Shown in pieces: positions 8,676 to 17,379 of a DNA stretch of 64,000 nt. Every line of letters begins with the position of its first letter. The first letter of the stretch is position 1. The notes under the pieces are model-generated. The model was not told where the DNA came from, ran no database searches, and worked only from the letters and a program-made list of their open reading frames with translations. The stretch lies in contig NZ_CP029378.1 of assembly GCF_003268675.1 (NCBI RefSeq), forward strand, positions 1,054,001-1,118,000, in the 5' to 3' direction. The translations under genes were made by a program, and so were the position numbers. Source of the stretch: Streptomyces bacillaris (GTDB taxonomy: Bacteria; Actinomycetota; Actinomycetes; Streptomycetales; Streptomycetaceae).

Positions 8676-11600
8676 GGGCGAGGCGCGAGGAGCGCTCGTC
8701 GAGCTCCGCGTAACTCATGCGGTTGCTCTCCCCCGTGGCGGTCCGCCAGGTGAGGGCGGTGCGCTCCGGTGTGAGGGCCACCTGGCGGGCGAACATGCCG
8801 GTCAGCGTGGGATCGGCCGGCAGATCCCGTACCGGCCCTTCCCCCGACTCCAGCAGGGCGTTCAGCGCGGCGTCGGTCAGCAGCGGCAGCCGGGCCACGG
8901 CGGTCCCGGGCGCGTGGGCGGCCGCGACGAGCAGGGTCTCCAACTGCTCCGCCCAGCAGTGGACGGTCGTGTCCTCGAAGATGTCCGTGCTGAATTCGAT
9001 GCTCAGCGGCATGCCGTGTTCCGTCGGCGGGCGGAAGGTGAAGAGCGCGTCGCACTGTGCGGAGCCGTCGTCCGTCTCCAGCACGCGCGCGGCCAGGCCC
9101 GGCAGTTCGACGGCGTCGGGCACGTCGTCGTACAGCGCGATGACCTGGAAGGCGGGGGTGCGCCGTGGGTCGCGCCGTACTCCCAGCTTCTCGACGACCC
9201 GCGCGAAAGGCGCGGCGGAGTGGTCCATGGCGCCGAGCAGGCTGTTCTCCGCCCGCTCCACGACCGTGGCGAAGGGGGTGTCCGGGCCGACCGGCCAGCG
9301 CAGCGCCACCGAGTTCAGGCACAGGCCCACGAGGTCGTCCACCTCGGCGTCGAAGCGTCCGGCGACCGCGCTGCCGATGACCACGTCCTCGTGGCCGCCG
9401 GCCCGGTGGAGCAGGGCACTCAGCCCGGCGAGCAGGATGACGAACGGGGTGGTGCGGTGGGTGGCGGCGAGCCGGCGCACCGCGTCGGCCCCGCGCGGCC
9501 CGAACCCCAGCCGCAGAGTGGCCCCTCGGCCGGTGCGCTGAGGCGGCCGGGGGCGGTCCAGCGGCAGGGTCACCTCGTCGGGGATGCCGCGCAGCTCGGC
9601 GGTGAAGTACTCCAGGTGCCGGTCGGTGACGCCGTCGCGCTCGTTGCGCCGCTCGATGTCGACATAGCGCTGGTAGCTGACGGCAGGGTGTACCGGGCCG
9701 GGCTCTCCCGCCGTCCTGGCCCTGTAGTGCGCCGCGATGTCCTCCAGCAGCAGCTCGGCGGACCAGCCGTCCGCCACGATGTGGTGCAGGACGACGACGA
9801 GCAGGTGTTCTTCCGCTCCGAGCGGCACCAGCACCGGTCGGAAGAGCGGCCCTGCCGCGAGGTCGAGACCGGGTATCTGCTCACGGACCACGCGCCGCAG
9901 CACCTCGTCCGGGTCTCCGCCCGGCTCCGGCGCGGCGTGCCTCAGTCGCAGCCCCTCGGCCGGGGCCTGTGCGCGAGCCGGGACGCCGTCCCTCTCGGGG
10001 AAGCACGAGCGCAGCGAGTCGTGCCGCCGGACGACCGCGTCCACGGCCCGGTCCAGCGCCTCGGTGTCCAGGGCACCCCGCAGATGGAGGGCCAGGGTCA
10101 CCGCGTACTCGGCGGGGGTCTCCGAGGACTGGGCCAACAGCCACATGCGGTGCTGGGCGGAGGACAGTTCGCTCGTCGCCGTACTCCCGGTGCCACCGTC
10201 GGCGTCGGCGCCGGCGGCCGCGAGGAGCGGGCGCAGCGCATCGGCGAGCTGGGCCGGGGACTGGTGCTCGAAGACCAGACGCACACCGATCTCGGAGTCC
10301 AGCGCCGCACGCAGTTTGGCCACGAGCCGGGTCGCGTGCAGGGAGTTGCCGCCCTTGCCGAAGAAGTTCTCGTCCGGGGCGATACGGGTACCGCCCAGCA
10401 CATCGGCCATGGCGCCCAGGACGGTGCGCAGGAGGGGATCGGTGGGCGCGGCTGCCGTTGTCTCCTCGGGTTCACCGTGCCGACGAGCGCGTTCGGTCAG
10501 TGCGGCCCGGTCGAGCTTGCCGTTGGGAGAGAGCGGCAACGTGTCCAGTACGACGAGCCGGGCCGGGACGAGACCTGCGGGAAGCCGCTGCCCCAGAAAC
10601 GTACGGAGTTCCTCGGGGCCGACCGCGGCGCCGGTGAAGAATCCGGTCAGGGCCGCCTGCTCGCCGCTGCCCGAGGCGATGACGGCGGCCGTGGTGACGT
10701 GCGGATGGGCGGTCATGGCCGCCTCGATCTCGGCAGGTTCGATCCGGCGGCCGTGCAGCTTCACCTGGTGATCGATGCGCCCCAGCAGCCGCAGTTCGCC
10801 GTCGTCCTCCCAGCGGCCCAGGTCACCGGTGCGGTAGAGCCTGCTTCCCGGCGGCCCGTACGGGTCGGGCAGGAACCGCTGCGCGGTCAGAGCCGCCCGC
10901 CCGTGGTACCCACGCGTCACGCTGGCCCCGCCCAGGTAGATCTCACCCACCTCGCCGCCGGTCAGCCGGCGCATCTCCTCGTCCAGCACATGGCACGTCG
11001 CACGGGCCATCGGGCGCCCGACCAGCACCGGCGCGTCCGGCCGGTCGCGCGGAGCCGTCCACCAGGTGGAGTCGACGGAGACCTCGGTTGCTCCGTAGAG
11101 GTTCACCAGGTCGCACGCGAGACGCTCGCGCACATCGGCCACCAGGGCGGGATCCAGTGCCTCCCCGCTGACGAAGATGCGGCGGAGCCCGGCACAGCGC
11201 CGGGGGTCGGCCCCGTCCACGAACGTCCGCAGCAGGGAGGGCACCAGATGGAAGGAGGTGACGCCGTGTCCGGCGATGAGGGCGCTCAGATGGCGGGGGT
11301 CCGTGTGGCTGCCGGCGAGGGGGAGCACCGTGGCGCCTCCGGTGAGGAGCGGCAGGAAGATCTCGTACACGGACACGTCGAAGGAGAGCGAGGTCGCCTG
11401 GAGCATCCGGTCCTGCGGTCCCATCGGAAAGTGCTCCAGCATGCCCAGCAGGTAGCTGACGATCCCGCGGTGCTCGACCATCACGCCCTTGGGCAGGCCG
11501 GTCGAACCCGAGGTGTACACGATGTAGGCGAGGTGCTCGGGTCGTGCCGTGCCCCCGGCCGGTGTGAGCGGATGGTGTGCGAACCGCGCCCCGTCCCCGT

Positions 11601-12057
11601 CGACCGGGACGACCGCGACCCGGCTCTCCCCCGCCCGCATGCCGTCTGGCAACCGGTCCCGCAGGCGTTCGCGCAACAGGACGGCCCGTGCGCCGGAGTC
11701 GTCCAGCATGTGCTGGATACGCGCGGCCGGATAGGCCGGGTCGACCGGGACGAACGCCCCGCCGGCCTTGAGAACAGCGAGCAGGGCGACGACCAGTTCG
11801 AGATCTCGCTCCAGCATCACTCCGACGGGCGTCTCCGTCCGCACCCCGAGGGCACGCAACTCGTGCGCCAGCCGGGTGCTGCGCTCGTCCAGCTCGGCGA
11901 AGGTCAGCTCCCTGCCGTCATGGACGACGGCCGTCGCCCCCGGTGTCGCTGCGGCCTGCCTGCCGACAAGGTCGTGCAAGGTCGCTTCACGGCATGCACC
12001 GGCCCGTACCTCGGCAGCCGGTGCTTCCGGCGCAGGCGGATAGCGTAAGGCGTCCAT
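8044..12057 (-). CDS. NRPS, A-PCP-C with truncated second A domain (VioA-like, decayed)
   Basis: Homology is continuous from 12057 to about 8660; the C-terminal 200 residues in this frame are out-of-frame read-through. Adenylation domain 1 (about 28-525) has YTSGSTGLPKG (181-191), GEIYLGG, YRTGDLGRW and PNGKLDRAAL. Residues aligning with the GrsA specificity positions read D-V-Y-H-F-S-L-V-D, close to the published serine code DVWHLSLID, so Ser or a similar small residue is predicted. The PCP serine is Ser572 in GKGGNSL. The condensation domain (about 630-1060) keeps HHIVADG (758-764). A second adenylation domain begins (SYAELDERSSRLAHALREHGAG) and stops at a deletion joint near 8655-8665. The A-PCP-C-A-PCP-C order is that of VioA as I recall it. 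ATG 12057 follows GGGAG. No MbtH gene is adjacent. The 252 bp upstream to the MurJ gene show no gene. Confidence 0.85.
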   Translation of the reverse strand: MDALRYPPAPEAPAAEVRAGACREATLHDLVGRQAAATPGATAVVHDGRELTFAELDERSTRLAHELRALGVRTETPVGVMLERDLELVVALLAVLKAGGAFVPVDPAYPAARIQHMLDDSGARAVLLRERLRDRLPDGMRAGESRVAVVPVDGDGARFAHHPLTPAGGTARPEHLAYIVYTSGSTGLPKGVMVEHRGIVSYLLGMLEHFPMGPQDRMLQATSLSFDVSVYEIFLPLLTGGATVLPLAGSHTDPRHLSALIAGHGVTSFHLVPSLLRTFVDGADPRRCAGLRRIFVSGEALDPALVADVRERLACDLVNLYGATEVSVDSTWWTAPRDRPDAPVLVGRPMARATCHVLDEEMRRLTGGEVGEIYLGGASVTRGYHGRAALTAQRFLPDPYGPPGSRLYRTGDLGRWEDDGELRLLGRIDHQVKLHGRRIEPAEIEAAMTAHPHVTTAAVIASGSGEQAALTGFFTGAAVGPEELRTFLGQRLPAGLVPARLVVLDTLPLSPNGKLDRAALTERARRHGEPEETTAAAPTDPLLRTVLGAMADVLGGTRIAPDENFFGKGGNSLHATRLVAKLRAALDSEIGVRLVFEHQSPAQLADALRPLLAAAGADADGGTGSTATSELSSAQHRMWLLAQSSETPAEYAVTLALHLRGALDTEALDRAVDAVVRRHDSLRSCFPERDGVPARAQAPAEGLRLRHAAPEPGGDPDEVLRRVVREQIPGLDLAAGPLFRPVLVPLGAEEHLLVVVLHHIVADGWSAELLLEDIAAHYRARTAGEPGPVHPAVSYQRYVDIERRNERDGVTDRHLEYFTAELRGIPDEVTLPLDRPRPPQRTGRGATLRLGFGPRGADAVRRLAATHRTTPFVILLAGLSALLHRAGGHEDVVIGSAVAGRFDAEVDDLVGLCLNSVALRWPVGPDTPFATVVERAENSLLGAMDHSAAPFARVVEKLGVRRDPRRTPAFQVIALYDDVPDAVELPGLAARVLETDDGSAQCDALFTFRPPTEHGMPLSIEFSTDIFEDTTVHCWAEQLETLLVAAAHAPGTAVARLPLLTDAALNALLESGEGPVRDLPADPTLTGMFARQVALTPERTALTWRTATGESNRMSYAELDERSSRLAHALREHGAGGARRFPGPVARAPHRTRRDRERAVRAAGGERRGGSGPQGGESGGRAPRRLRGAVRTAVRYGPAAAGQAGRAAAGLYGSHRRRHARRAAADAQWQAGPCGAARNSGRGGRRAAGTRRGRRAVARRRPGAGPRGHLARTAGCGRGGPRGQLLQPGGTLAAGGHPGRAGPCRTRCQSAPDAVPAPSGAARAGRRPARAGERRVP

Positions 12058-12309
12058 ACAGGGAGACTCCCGACAATCGACTCATCGTGCTGCGGCCGTT
12101 CCATGGTGGGGGCGCCCGGGAGTACTGATCAATTGTTCCTTCGTCGCAGCGCACGGTGGTACTTTCGGCGGTCCGCCGCGCCCTCCTTCGGCGGCGGGGC
12201 AGGCTCCGCCGAGAGGATCAACAGCGTTACGCCGTCGGAACATACGCCGCCGGAACAAGCGTGGGCCGCACCCCGCACCCGCCGATGCGCTTCCTGGCAG
12301 CGGCCACGC

Positions 12310-14190
12310 TCAGCGCCGCAGCCGCGCCCGCCCCGCGTCCACCATCGCGGTGAGCTCGGCGATCCTCAGCGGCCGGGCCAGCAGCACCACGGTGAGCAGG
12401 AGTACGAGCGTCCCCGCCCCGGCGGCCGCCACGTCCCCGGCGCCCTCGGCCGCGCGGGCCGCCGCGTGGGCGAGCGCCCCGGCGGGCAGGCAGGCGGCGA
12501 TCAGCCGGAGGTGGGCGCCGAGGGTGGGTGAGCGCAGCAGGCGGCCCGGGCCGGTGGCGGAGACCCGGCGGGAGAGGACGTACGCGGTGACGGCGAAGCC
12601 GGTGCAGAAGGCCACCGTGCTCGCCGCGGCCATCCCCGTCACCGCCCAGCGGGCGGGCAGCACCCAGAAGGCGGCGGCCGAGAGGCCCGCGTTGACGGCG
12701 GCGACCACCAGGTTGAGCAGGAAGGGGGTGCGGGTGTCGCTCATCGCGTAGAAGCCGCGCGAGAGGACGTACTGCCCGGAGAAGGCGATGAGCCCGGGGG
12801 CGAAGGCCATCATGATCCCGGCCATCACCGTGATGTCGGCGTCGGTGGCGCGCCCGTACCCGTAGACCGAGCCGATCACCCAGGGTGCGAGGACCAGGAA
12901 CGCGGTGGCGGCGGGCACGATGACGGCGGCGCTGGTCCGCAGGGCGTACCCGACATCGCGCCGCACCCCGGCGAGGTCCCCGTCGGCTGCCGCCCGGCTC
13001 ATCCGGGGCATCAGCGCCGTGACCAGCGAGACCGTGATGATGCCCTGCGGGACGACCCAGAGCTGGTAGGCGTAGCTGTAGGCGGTGTAGCCGGCGCCGC
13101 CCGCCACGCCCTGCTCGTGCGCGAGCTGCTGGGTGGTGGTGGAGAGCCGGGTGACGACCCAGTACGCCAGCTGGTTGGTGAGGACCAGCAGGACGAGCCA
13201 GCCGGCCGAGCGCATCGGGCGGGTCAGCCCGCTGCCGCGCCAGTCGAACCGGGGCCGCCAGCGGAACCCCGCACCGCGCAGCGCGGGGATCAGGGCGAGC
13301 GTCTGCACGGCGATCCCGGCGGTGGTGCCCCAGCCGAGGAGGTGGGCGTGCGCGTCGGAGAGGGTGCCGTCGGAGTCCGCGGCGACGGCGATGTAGAGGC
13401 CGAACACCCCGATGATCACGACGTTGTTGAGGACCGGGGTCCACATCATCGCGCCGAACCGGCCACGGGCGTTGAGGACCTGGCCGAGCAGGGTGAAGAG
13501 CCCGTAGAAGAGGATCTGCGGCAGGCAGTAGCGGGCCAGCGCGATCGTCAGCTCCGCCTGGCGGCCGTCGTAGTCGGTGTAGAGGCCGACGATCAGGGGC
13601 GCCGCCGCCACGGCGAGCGCGGTGAGGGCGAGCAGGCCGACCGTGCACAGGGTCAGCAGCCGGTCGGTGTACGCGACTCCCCCGTCGGCGTGCTCCTTGG
13701 CGGCGCGGACCAGTTCGGGGACGAAGACCGCGTTGAGCGCGCCGCCGATGAGGAGGATGTAGAGGATGTTGGGAACGGTGTTGGCGACCGTGTAGCCGTC
13801 GGCTGTCATCGCCGTGCCGAGCGCGGCGACGACGACCGCCGAGCGGACGAAGCCGGTGGCCCGGGAGACGACGGACCCGGCCGCCATGACCGCCCCGCTG
13901 CGCAGGACGGAGGCGGAGAGGGGCGCCGCTGCTTGGGACTGGGGTTCTTCGGATGCGCCGGACTCCGTGGTCGCCGCCTCTTCGGGTCGGGGCTTCCCGG
14001 GCCCGTCCCGTACACCGCTCGCCTCGGACCGGCCGGTTCCGTCGGGGTTCCCGGCTCCGTCCCGTATACCGGTCTCCCTGGGCTTCCCGGATCCGTCCCG
14101 TACACCGCCCCCGTCAGGCTTTCCGGATCCGTCCGGTATCCGCGCCCCGTCCGGTGTTCCGGCCTCCTCGGGCTCGGCGGTCACGCCCAC
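12310..14190 (-). CDS. murJ: MurJ/MviN-family lipid II flippase paralogue
   Basis: Integral membrane protein of the MurJ family. It has the conserved first helix region (ASVLRSGAVMAAGSVVSRATGF), a long series of hydrophobic segments consistent with about 14 transmembrane helices, and motifs such as PNILYILLIGGALNAVFVPEL and FYAMSDTRTPF. Family role: flips lipid-linked peptidoglycan precursor across the membrane. The first 80 or so residues are a Gly/Pro/Asp-rich disordered tail encoded by a DNA repeat. The start is uncertain. GTG 14190 or GTG 14184 lies behind GGGAGAG and leaves room for the divergent promoter of the L,D-transpeptidase; ATG 14322 would leave only 33 bp between the two genes. 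The neighbouring transpeptidase also acts on the cell wall. Confidence 0.85.
   Translation of the reverse strand: MGVTAEPEEAGTPDGARIPDGSGKPDGGGVRDGSGKPRETGIRDGAGNPDGTGRSEASGVRDGPGKPRPEEAATTESGASEEPQSQAAAPLSASVLRSGAVMAAGSVVSRATGFVRSAVVVAALGTAMTADGYTVANTVPNILYILLIGGALNAVFVPELVRAAKEHADGGVAYTDRLLTLCTVGLLALTALAVAAAPLIVGLYTDYDGRQAELTIALARYCLPQILFYGLFTLLGQVLNARGRFGAMMWTPVLNNVVIIGVFGLYIAVAADSDGTLSDAHAHLLGWGTTAGIAVQTLALIPALRGAGFRWRPRFDWRGSGLTRPMRSAGWLVLLVLTNQLAYWVVTRLSTTTQQLAHEQGVAGGAGYTAYSYAYQLWVVPQGIITVSLVTALMPRMSRAAADGDLAGVRRDVGYALRTSAAVIVPAATAFLVLAPWVIGSVYGYGRATDADITVMAGIMMAFAPGLIAFSGQYVLSRGFYAMSDTRTPFLLNLVVAAVNAGLSAAAFWVLPARWAVTGMAAASTVAFCTGFAVTAYVLSRRVSATGPGRLLRSPTLGAHLRLIAACLPAGALAHAAARAAEGAGDVAAAGAGTLVLLLTVVLLARPLRIAELTAMVDAGRARLRR
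13991..14143. repeat. Degenerate repeat in the N-terminal coding region of murJ
   Basis: Four related units of about 28 nt at 13991-14018, 14044-14072, 14080-14108 and 14116-14143, each of the form ggcttcccgg-(n)-tccgtcccgtacaccg. On the minus strand they encode repeating V/I-R-D-G-S/P-G-K-P-like peptides in the disordered tail of MurJ. Confidence 0.7.
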
Positions 14191-14355
14191 AGGTCTCTCC
14201 CACGTCCGAGTTCTGGCCGACGGTGGAGGGTACTCCGCGTGGCCCGGCGCCGGTCGGGCGGGGCGTCGGCGGAACCCGGCGGGGAGGAGACGGAACCTCA
14301 CAGGGGTGAAATCGCCTCTCATCTGTCGAGTCCTGCTGCCCTGGAGGTTGTTCCG

Positions 14356-15549
14356 TTGAGTTCCGCACGCCCGCGCATCCGCCGTCGTACCGCCCTGGCC
14401 GCCGTCCCCGCGGCGCTGCTCGCCGCCTCGCTCACGGCCTGTTCGGGCGGTGGAGCGGCCGGTTCCGCCGCGCAGGCCGGTGGGGACGCCAAGGCCCCGG
14501 AGACCAGCATCTCGGTGAACCTCACCGGCGAGGCGGCGGCTCCGGGTGAGCCCGTGAAGGTCACGCTGGCGCACGGGAAGCTGAAGACGGTGTCGGTGAC
14601 GGCGGGCAAGGACGGGGCGCTGGCCGGGAAGATATCCGCCGACGGGCGGACCTGGATATCCGAGCGGGTCGCCGCTCCGGGCACCGCGTACACGGTCGAG
14701 GCCGAGGACGCGGACGGCGGCAGCGACCGGGCGACGTTCACGACCGCCGAGGCGGAGAAGGTGAACAAGCTGACGCTCGCGCCGGGCAAGAACACCACGG
14801 TCGGCATCGCCCAGCCGCTGTCGATCGTCTTCGACCACCCGGTGAAGAACAAGGCGGCGGTGGAGAAGGGGCTGAAGGTGTCCACCTCGAACGACACCGA
14901 AGGCTCCTGGGGCTGGCTGCAGGACCACTCGGGCAAGGACCGCGTCGACTGGCGGCCCAAGGAGTACTGGAAGCCCGGCACGAAGGTCACGCTCAAGGCG
15001 GAGCTGAACGGCATCGACACGGGCGCGGACGGTGGCTGGTTCGTCCGTGACTACCTCACGACGTTCACCATCGGCGCGGCCCAGGTGGTCAAGGTCGACC
15101 TCGACGGACACCGCCTCGCCCTGCACCGCGACGGCAAGCAGGTCATGGACATCCCGATGTCGGCCGGTACCCCGGGCGGTAAGAAGGCCTCCTGGCGGGG
15201 CACGGCCGTCCTGATGTCGAAGGAGGGCACGATCAACATGAACTCCGAGACGGTGGGGCTCGGGGACGCCTACGACAAGATGGTCGACTTCTCGATGCGG
15301 CTGACCTGGTCGGGGATGTACGCCCACGCGGCCCCGTGGAACGCGGCCTACTTCGGCAACGCCAACCGCAGCTCGGGCTGTCTCGGCATGAGCGACGCCA
15401 ACGCCTCCGCGCTCTACGGACAGGTGCGGGTGGGCGACCCGTTCGAGATCACCGGCGCCGATGCCAAGGGCACGGTCGCCGAGGGCAACGGCTATGGGGC
15501 GTGGAACGTGTCGTGGACCGACTGGCAGGCGAAGAGCGCGCTGCGCTGA
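14356..15549 (+). CDS. L,D-transpeptidase lipoprotein with Ig-like domain
   Basis: 397 residues starting at TTG 14356, eight bases after a clear GGAGG (14343-14347). The signal peptide ends in a lipobox LTAC with Cys29, so it is a lipoprotein on the outer face of the membrane. About 60-270 is the paired Ig-like region found in actinobacterial L,D-transpeptidases (GKNTTVGIAQPLSIVFDHPV, WRPKEYWKPGTKVTL). The YkuD catalytic domain follows with HAAPWN and the catalytic cysteine Cys342 in SSGCLGMSDANA. Family reaction: forms 3-3 cross-links in peptidoglycan. It is divergent from murJ. No terminator hairpin is evident in the 180 bp after the stop. Confidence 0.93.
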   Translation: MSSARPRIRRRTALAAVPAALLAASLTACSGGGAAGSAAQAGGDAKAPETSISVNLTGEAAAPGEPVKVTLAHGKLKTVSVTAGKDGALAGKISADGRTWISERVAAPGTAYTVEAEDADGGSDRATFTTAEAEKVNKLTLAPGKNTTVGIAQPLSIVFDHPVKNKAAVEKGLKVSTSNDTEGSWGWLQDHSGKDRVDWRPKEYWKPGTKVTLKAELNGIDTGADGGWFVRDYLTTFTIGAAQVVKVDLDGHRLALHRDGKQVMDIPMSAGTPGGKKASWRGTAVLMSKEGTINMNSETVGLGDAYDKMVDFSMRLTWSGMYAHAAPWNAAYFGNANRSSGCLGMSDANASALYGQVRVGDPFEITGADAKGTVAEGNGYGAWNVSWTDWQAKSALR

Positions 15550-15636
15550 CGCGCGGGCCGCGCACGCGTCTCCGTACCACTGCGGGCCGGGCGCCTCCGT
15601 ACCACCGCGGGGCTACTGACGGCACGTCCAACAATC

Positions 15637-15691
15637 GTTACCTTCACGCAACACACCCGGTAGTTACCAGCGGTAAACAACCGGGGTTACC
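15637..15691. promoter_or_regulatory. Candidate regulatory region with repeated GTTACC boxes
   Basis: Three direct GTTACC copies (15637, 15663, 15686) and one inverted GGTAAA (15672-15677) lie within 55 bp, ending 40 bp before the hydrolase start. The pair at 15663-15677 forms a small inverted repeat. This is the kind of layout a repressor might bind, but I cannot name the regulator. Confidence 0.3.
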
Positions 15692-15730
15692 GTCGGGTCA
15701 CTTTGCACTGACACGCGTGAGGAGTGACCC

Positions 15731-17326
15731 GTGGTACGTCCGAAACCCGCTCTGCGCACCACCGCCTCGATCACCACCGCCGCCGTCCTGCTGACCGGAG
15801 CCGCCCTGGGCGCGGCTCCGGCGGCAGCGGCCGCGCCCGCCCCCGCCCAGGCGAGCGCCTCCGCGCCGGGGCTGACGTTCCACGACATCCCCGGCTCCGG
15901 CGGCATCACGCTCAAGGGCAATGTGTTCCGGCCCGCCACTGGTCCGGCCGGGGCCAAGCACCCGCTGATCGTCTTCCCCACCAGCTGGGCCATGCCGCAG
16001 ATCGAGTATCTGGCGCAGGCCCAGAAGCTCGCCGACTCCGGTTACGTGGTGGTGAGTTACACCTCGCGCGGCTTCTGGCTCTCCGGCGGGAAGATCGAGG
16101 TGGCCGGTCCCCCGGACATCGCGGACGCCTCCGCCGTCATCGACTGGGCGCTCGCCAACACCTCGGCCGACCCGGACCGGATCGGCATGGGCGGGGTGAG
16201 TTACGGGGCGGGCATCAGCCTGCTCGCCGCCGGGCACGATCCCCGGATCAAGGCGGTCGCCGCGCTGAGCGGCTGGGCCGACCTCATCGAGTCGATCTAC
16301 AGCGGCCGGACCCAGCACCTCCAGGCCGCCGCCCTGCTCGGCGGCGCCGGGCTGATCACCGGCCGTCCCAGCGACGAACTCTCGCAGACGCTCAAGGACT
16401 TCCTCGGCTCCAAGCTGGACAAGGAGCCGGAGATGATCGCGTGGGGCGCCAAGCGCTCCCCCGCCACCCACCTGGACGGGATCAACGCGAACGGCGCGGC
16501 CATTCTCATGGGCAACGCCTGGGGCGACACGATCTTCCCGCCCAACCAGTACGCCTCGTTCTACGAGAAGCTCACCGGCCCCAAGCGGCTGGAGTTCCGC
16601 CCCGGCGACCACGCCACCGCCGAACTGACCGGCCTCTTCGGGCTGCCCAACGACACCTGGACCAACACCCGCCGCTGGTTCGACCGTTACCTCAAGGACG
16701 AGCGCAACGGCATCGACACCGAACCGCCGGTCCAGCTCAAGTCCCGTACGGACAAGGGGTACGAGGGGTACGCCGACTGGAAGTCGGTCGGCGCGGCGAA
16801 GAACCGCATCGCGCTCGACGGGACGAAGAAGGTGTGGGCCAACGTCGATTCGGGCGCCAACGGCGGCGTCACGCTGCTCTCCAACGCGCTGGACCAGTTC
16901 CTGAAGCTGCCGCCCACCGTCTCCGTACCCCTTCTGCCGCGCACCTTCGCAAGCGTCTGGCAGTCGGAGAGATACGGCTCCGAGCAGCGCGTCCGGGGCA
17001 CGGCCGAGCTGCACACCACGGTCACCAGCACCAAGTCGAGCGGCACCTTCGTCGCGTATCTGTACGACGTGGGGCCGCTCGGGATCGGGAAGCTGGTCAG
17101 CAACGCCCCGTACACGTTCCACGGGCAGACGCCGGGCCGGCCGTTCGCCGTCGACCTGGAGCTGTTCTCCACGGCCTACGACGTCCCGGCCGGTCACCGG
17201 CTCGCCCTGGTGATCGACACCGTCGATCCGCTGTACATCGAGCACAACCCGACCGGCGCGCAGCTGACCTTCTCCTCGCCCGCCTCGGACCCGAGTCATC
17301 TCTCGGTCCCGCTGCGCGAGAAGTGA
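15731..17326 (+). CDS. Secreted CocE/NonD-family (S15-like) alpha/beta hydrolase
   Basis: 531 residues. GTG 15731 lies behind GAGGAG. A Sec-type signal peptide with an Ala/Pro-rich cleavage zone ends near residue 45. The catalytic fold is seen in HPLIVFPTSWAMP, YVVVSYTSRGFW, the nucleophile elbow GGVSYGAGIS and the acid/base region around NAWGDTIFPPNQ and RPGDHATAE. A C-terminal jelly-roll-like domain of the X-Pro dipeptidyl-peptidase/CocE type follows (FVAYLYDVGPLG, VPAGHRLALVIDTVD). It probably hydrolyses ester or acyl-peptide substrates outside the cell; the substrate is unknown. It converges on gluD across a shared hairpin. Confidence 0.85.
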   Translation: MVRPKPALRTTASITTAAVLLTGAALGAAPAAAAAPAPAQASASAPGLTFHDIPGSGGITLKGNVFRPATGPAGAKHPLIVFPTSWAMPQIEYLAQAQKLADSGYVVVSYTSRGFWLSGGKIEVAGPPDIADASAVIDWALANTSADPDRIGMGGVSYGAGISLLAAGHDPRIKAVAALSGWADLIESIYSGRTQHLQAAALLGGAGLITGRPSDELSQTLKDFLGSKLDKEPEMIAWGAKRSPATHLDGINANGAAILMGNAWGDTIFPPNQYASFYEKLTGPKRLEFRPGDHATAELTGLFGLPNDTWTNTRRWFDRYLKDERNGIDTEPPVQLKSRTDKGYEGYADWKSVGAAKNRIALDGTKKVWANVDSGANGGVTLLSNALDQFLKLPPTVSVPLLPRTFASVWQSERYGSEQRVRGTAELHTTVTSTKSSGTFVAYLYDVGPLGIGKLVSNAPYTFHGQTPGRPFAVDLELFSTAYDVPAGHRLALVIDTVDPLYIEHNPTGAQLTFSSPASDPSHLSVPLREK

Positions 17327-17333
17327 TCACCGA

Positions 17334-17379
17334 CTGCTGCCGGGCGGGACATGCTCGGCTACTGGCCTCCCGGCAGCAG
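17334..17379. terminator. Convergent hairpin between the CocE-like gene and gluD
   Basis: 11-bp inverted repeat ctgctgccggg (17334-17344) / cccggcagcag (17369-17379) with a 24-nt loop. It includes the last codons and stop of gluD and could end transcription from both sides. Confidence 0.5.

Noticed and set aside
11904..12104. Small minus-strand frame starting MERPQHDESIV upstream of the NRPS, considered as an MbtH-like gene
   Set aside because: It has no MbtH motifs, and most of it lies out of frame within the NRPS start.
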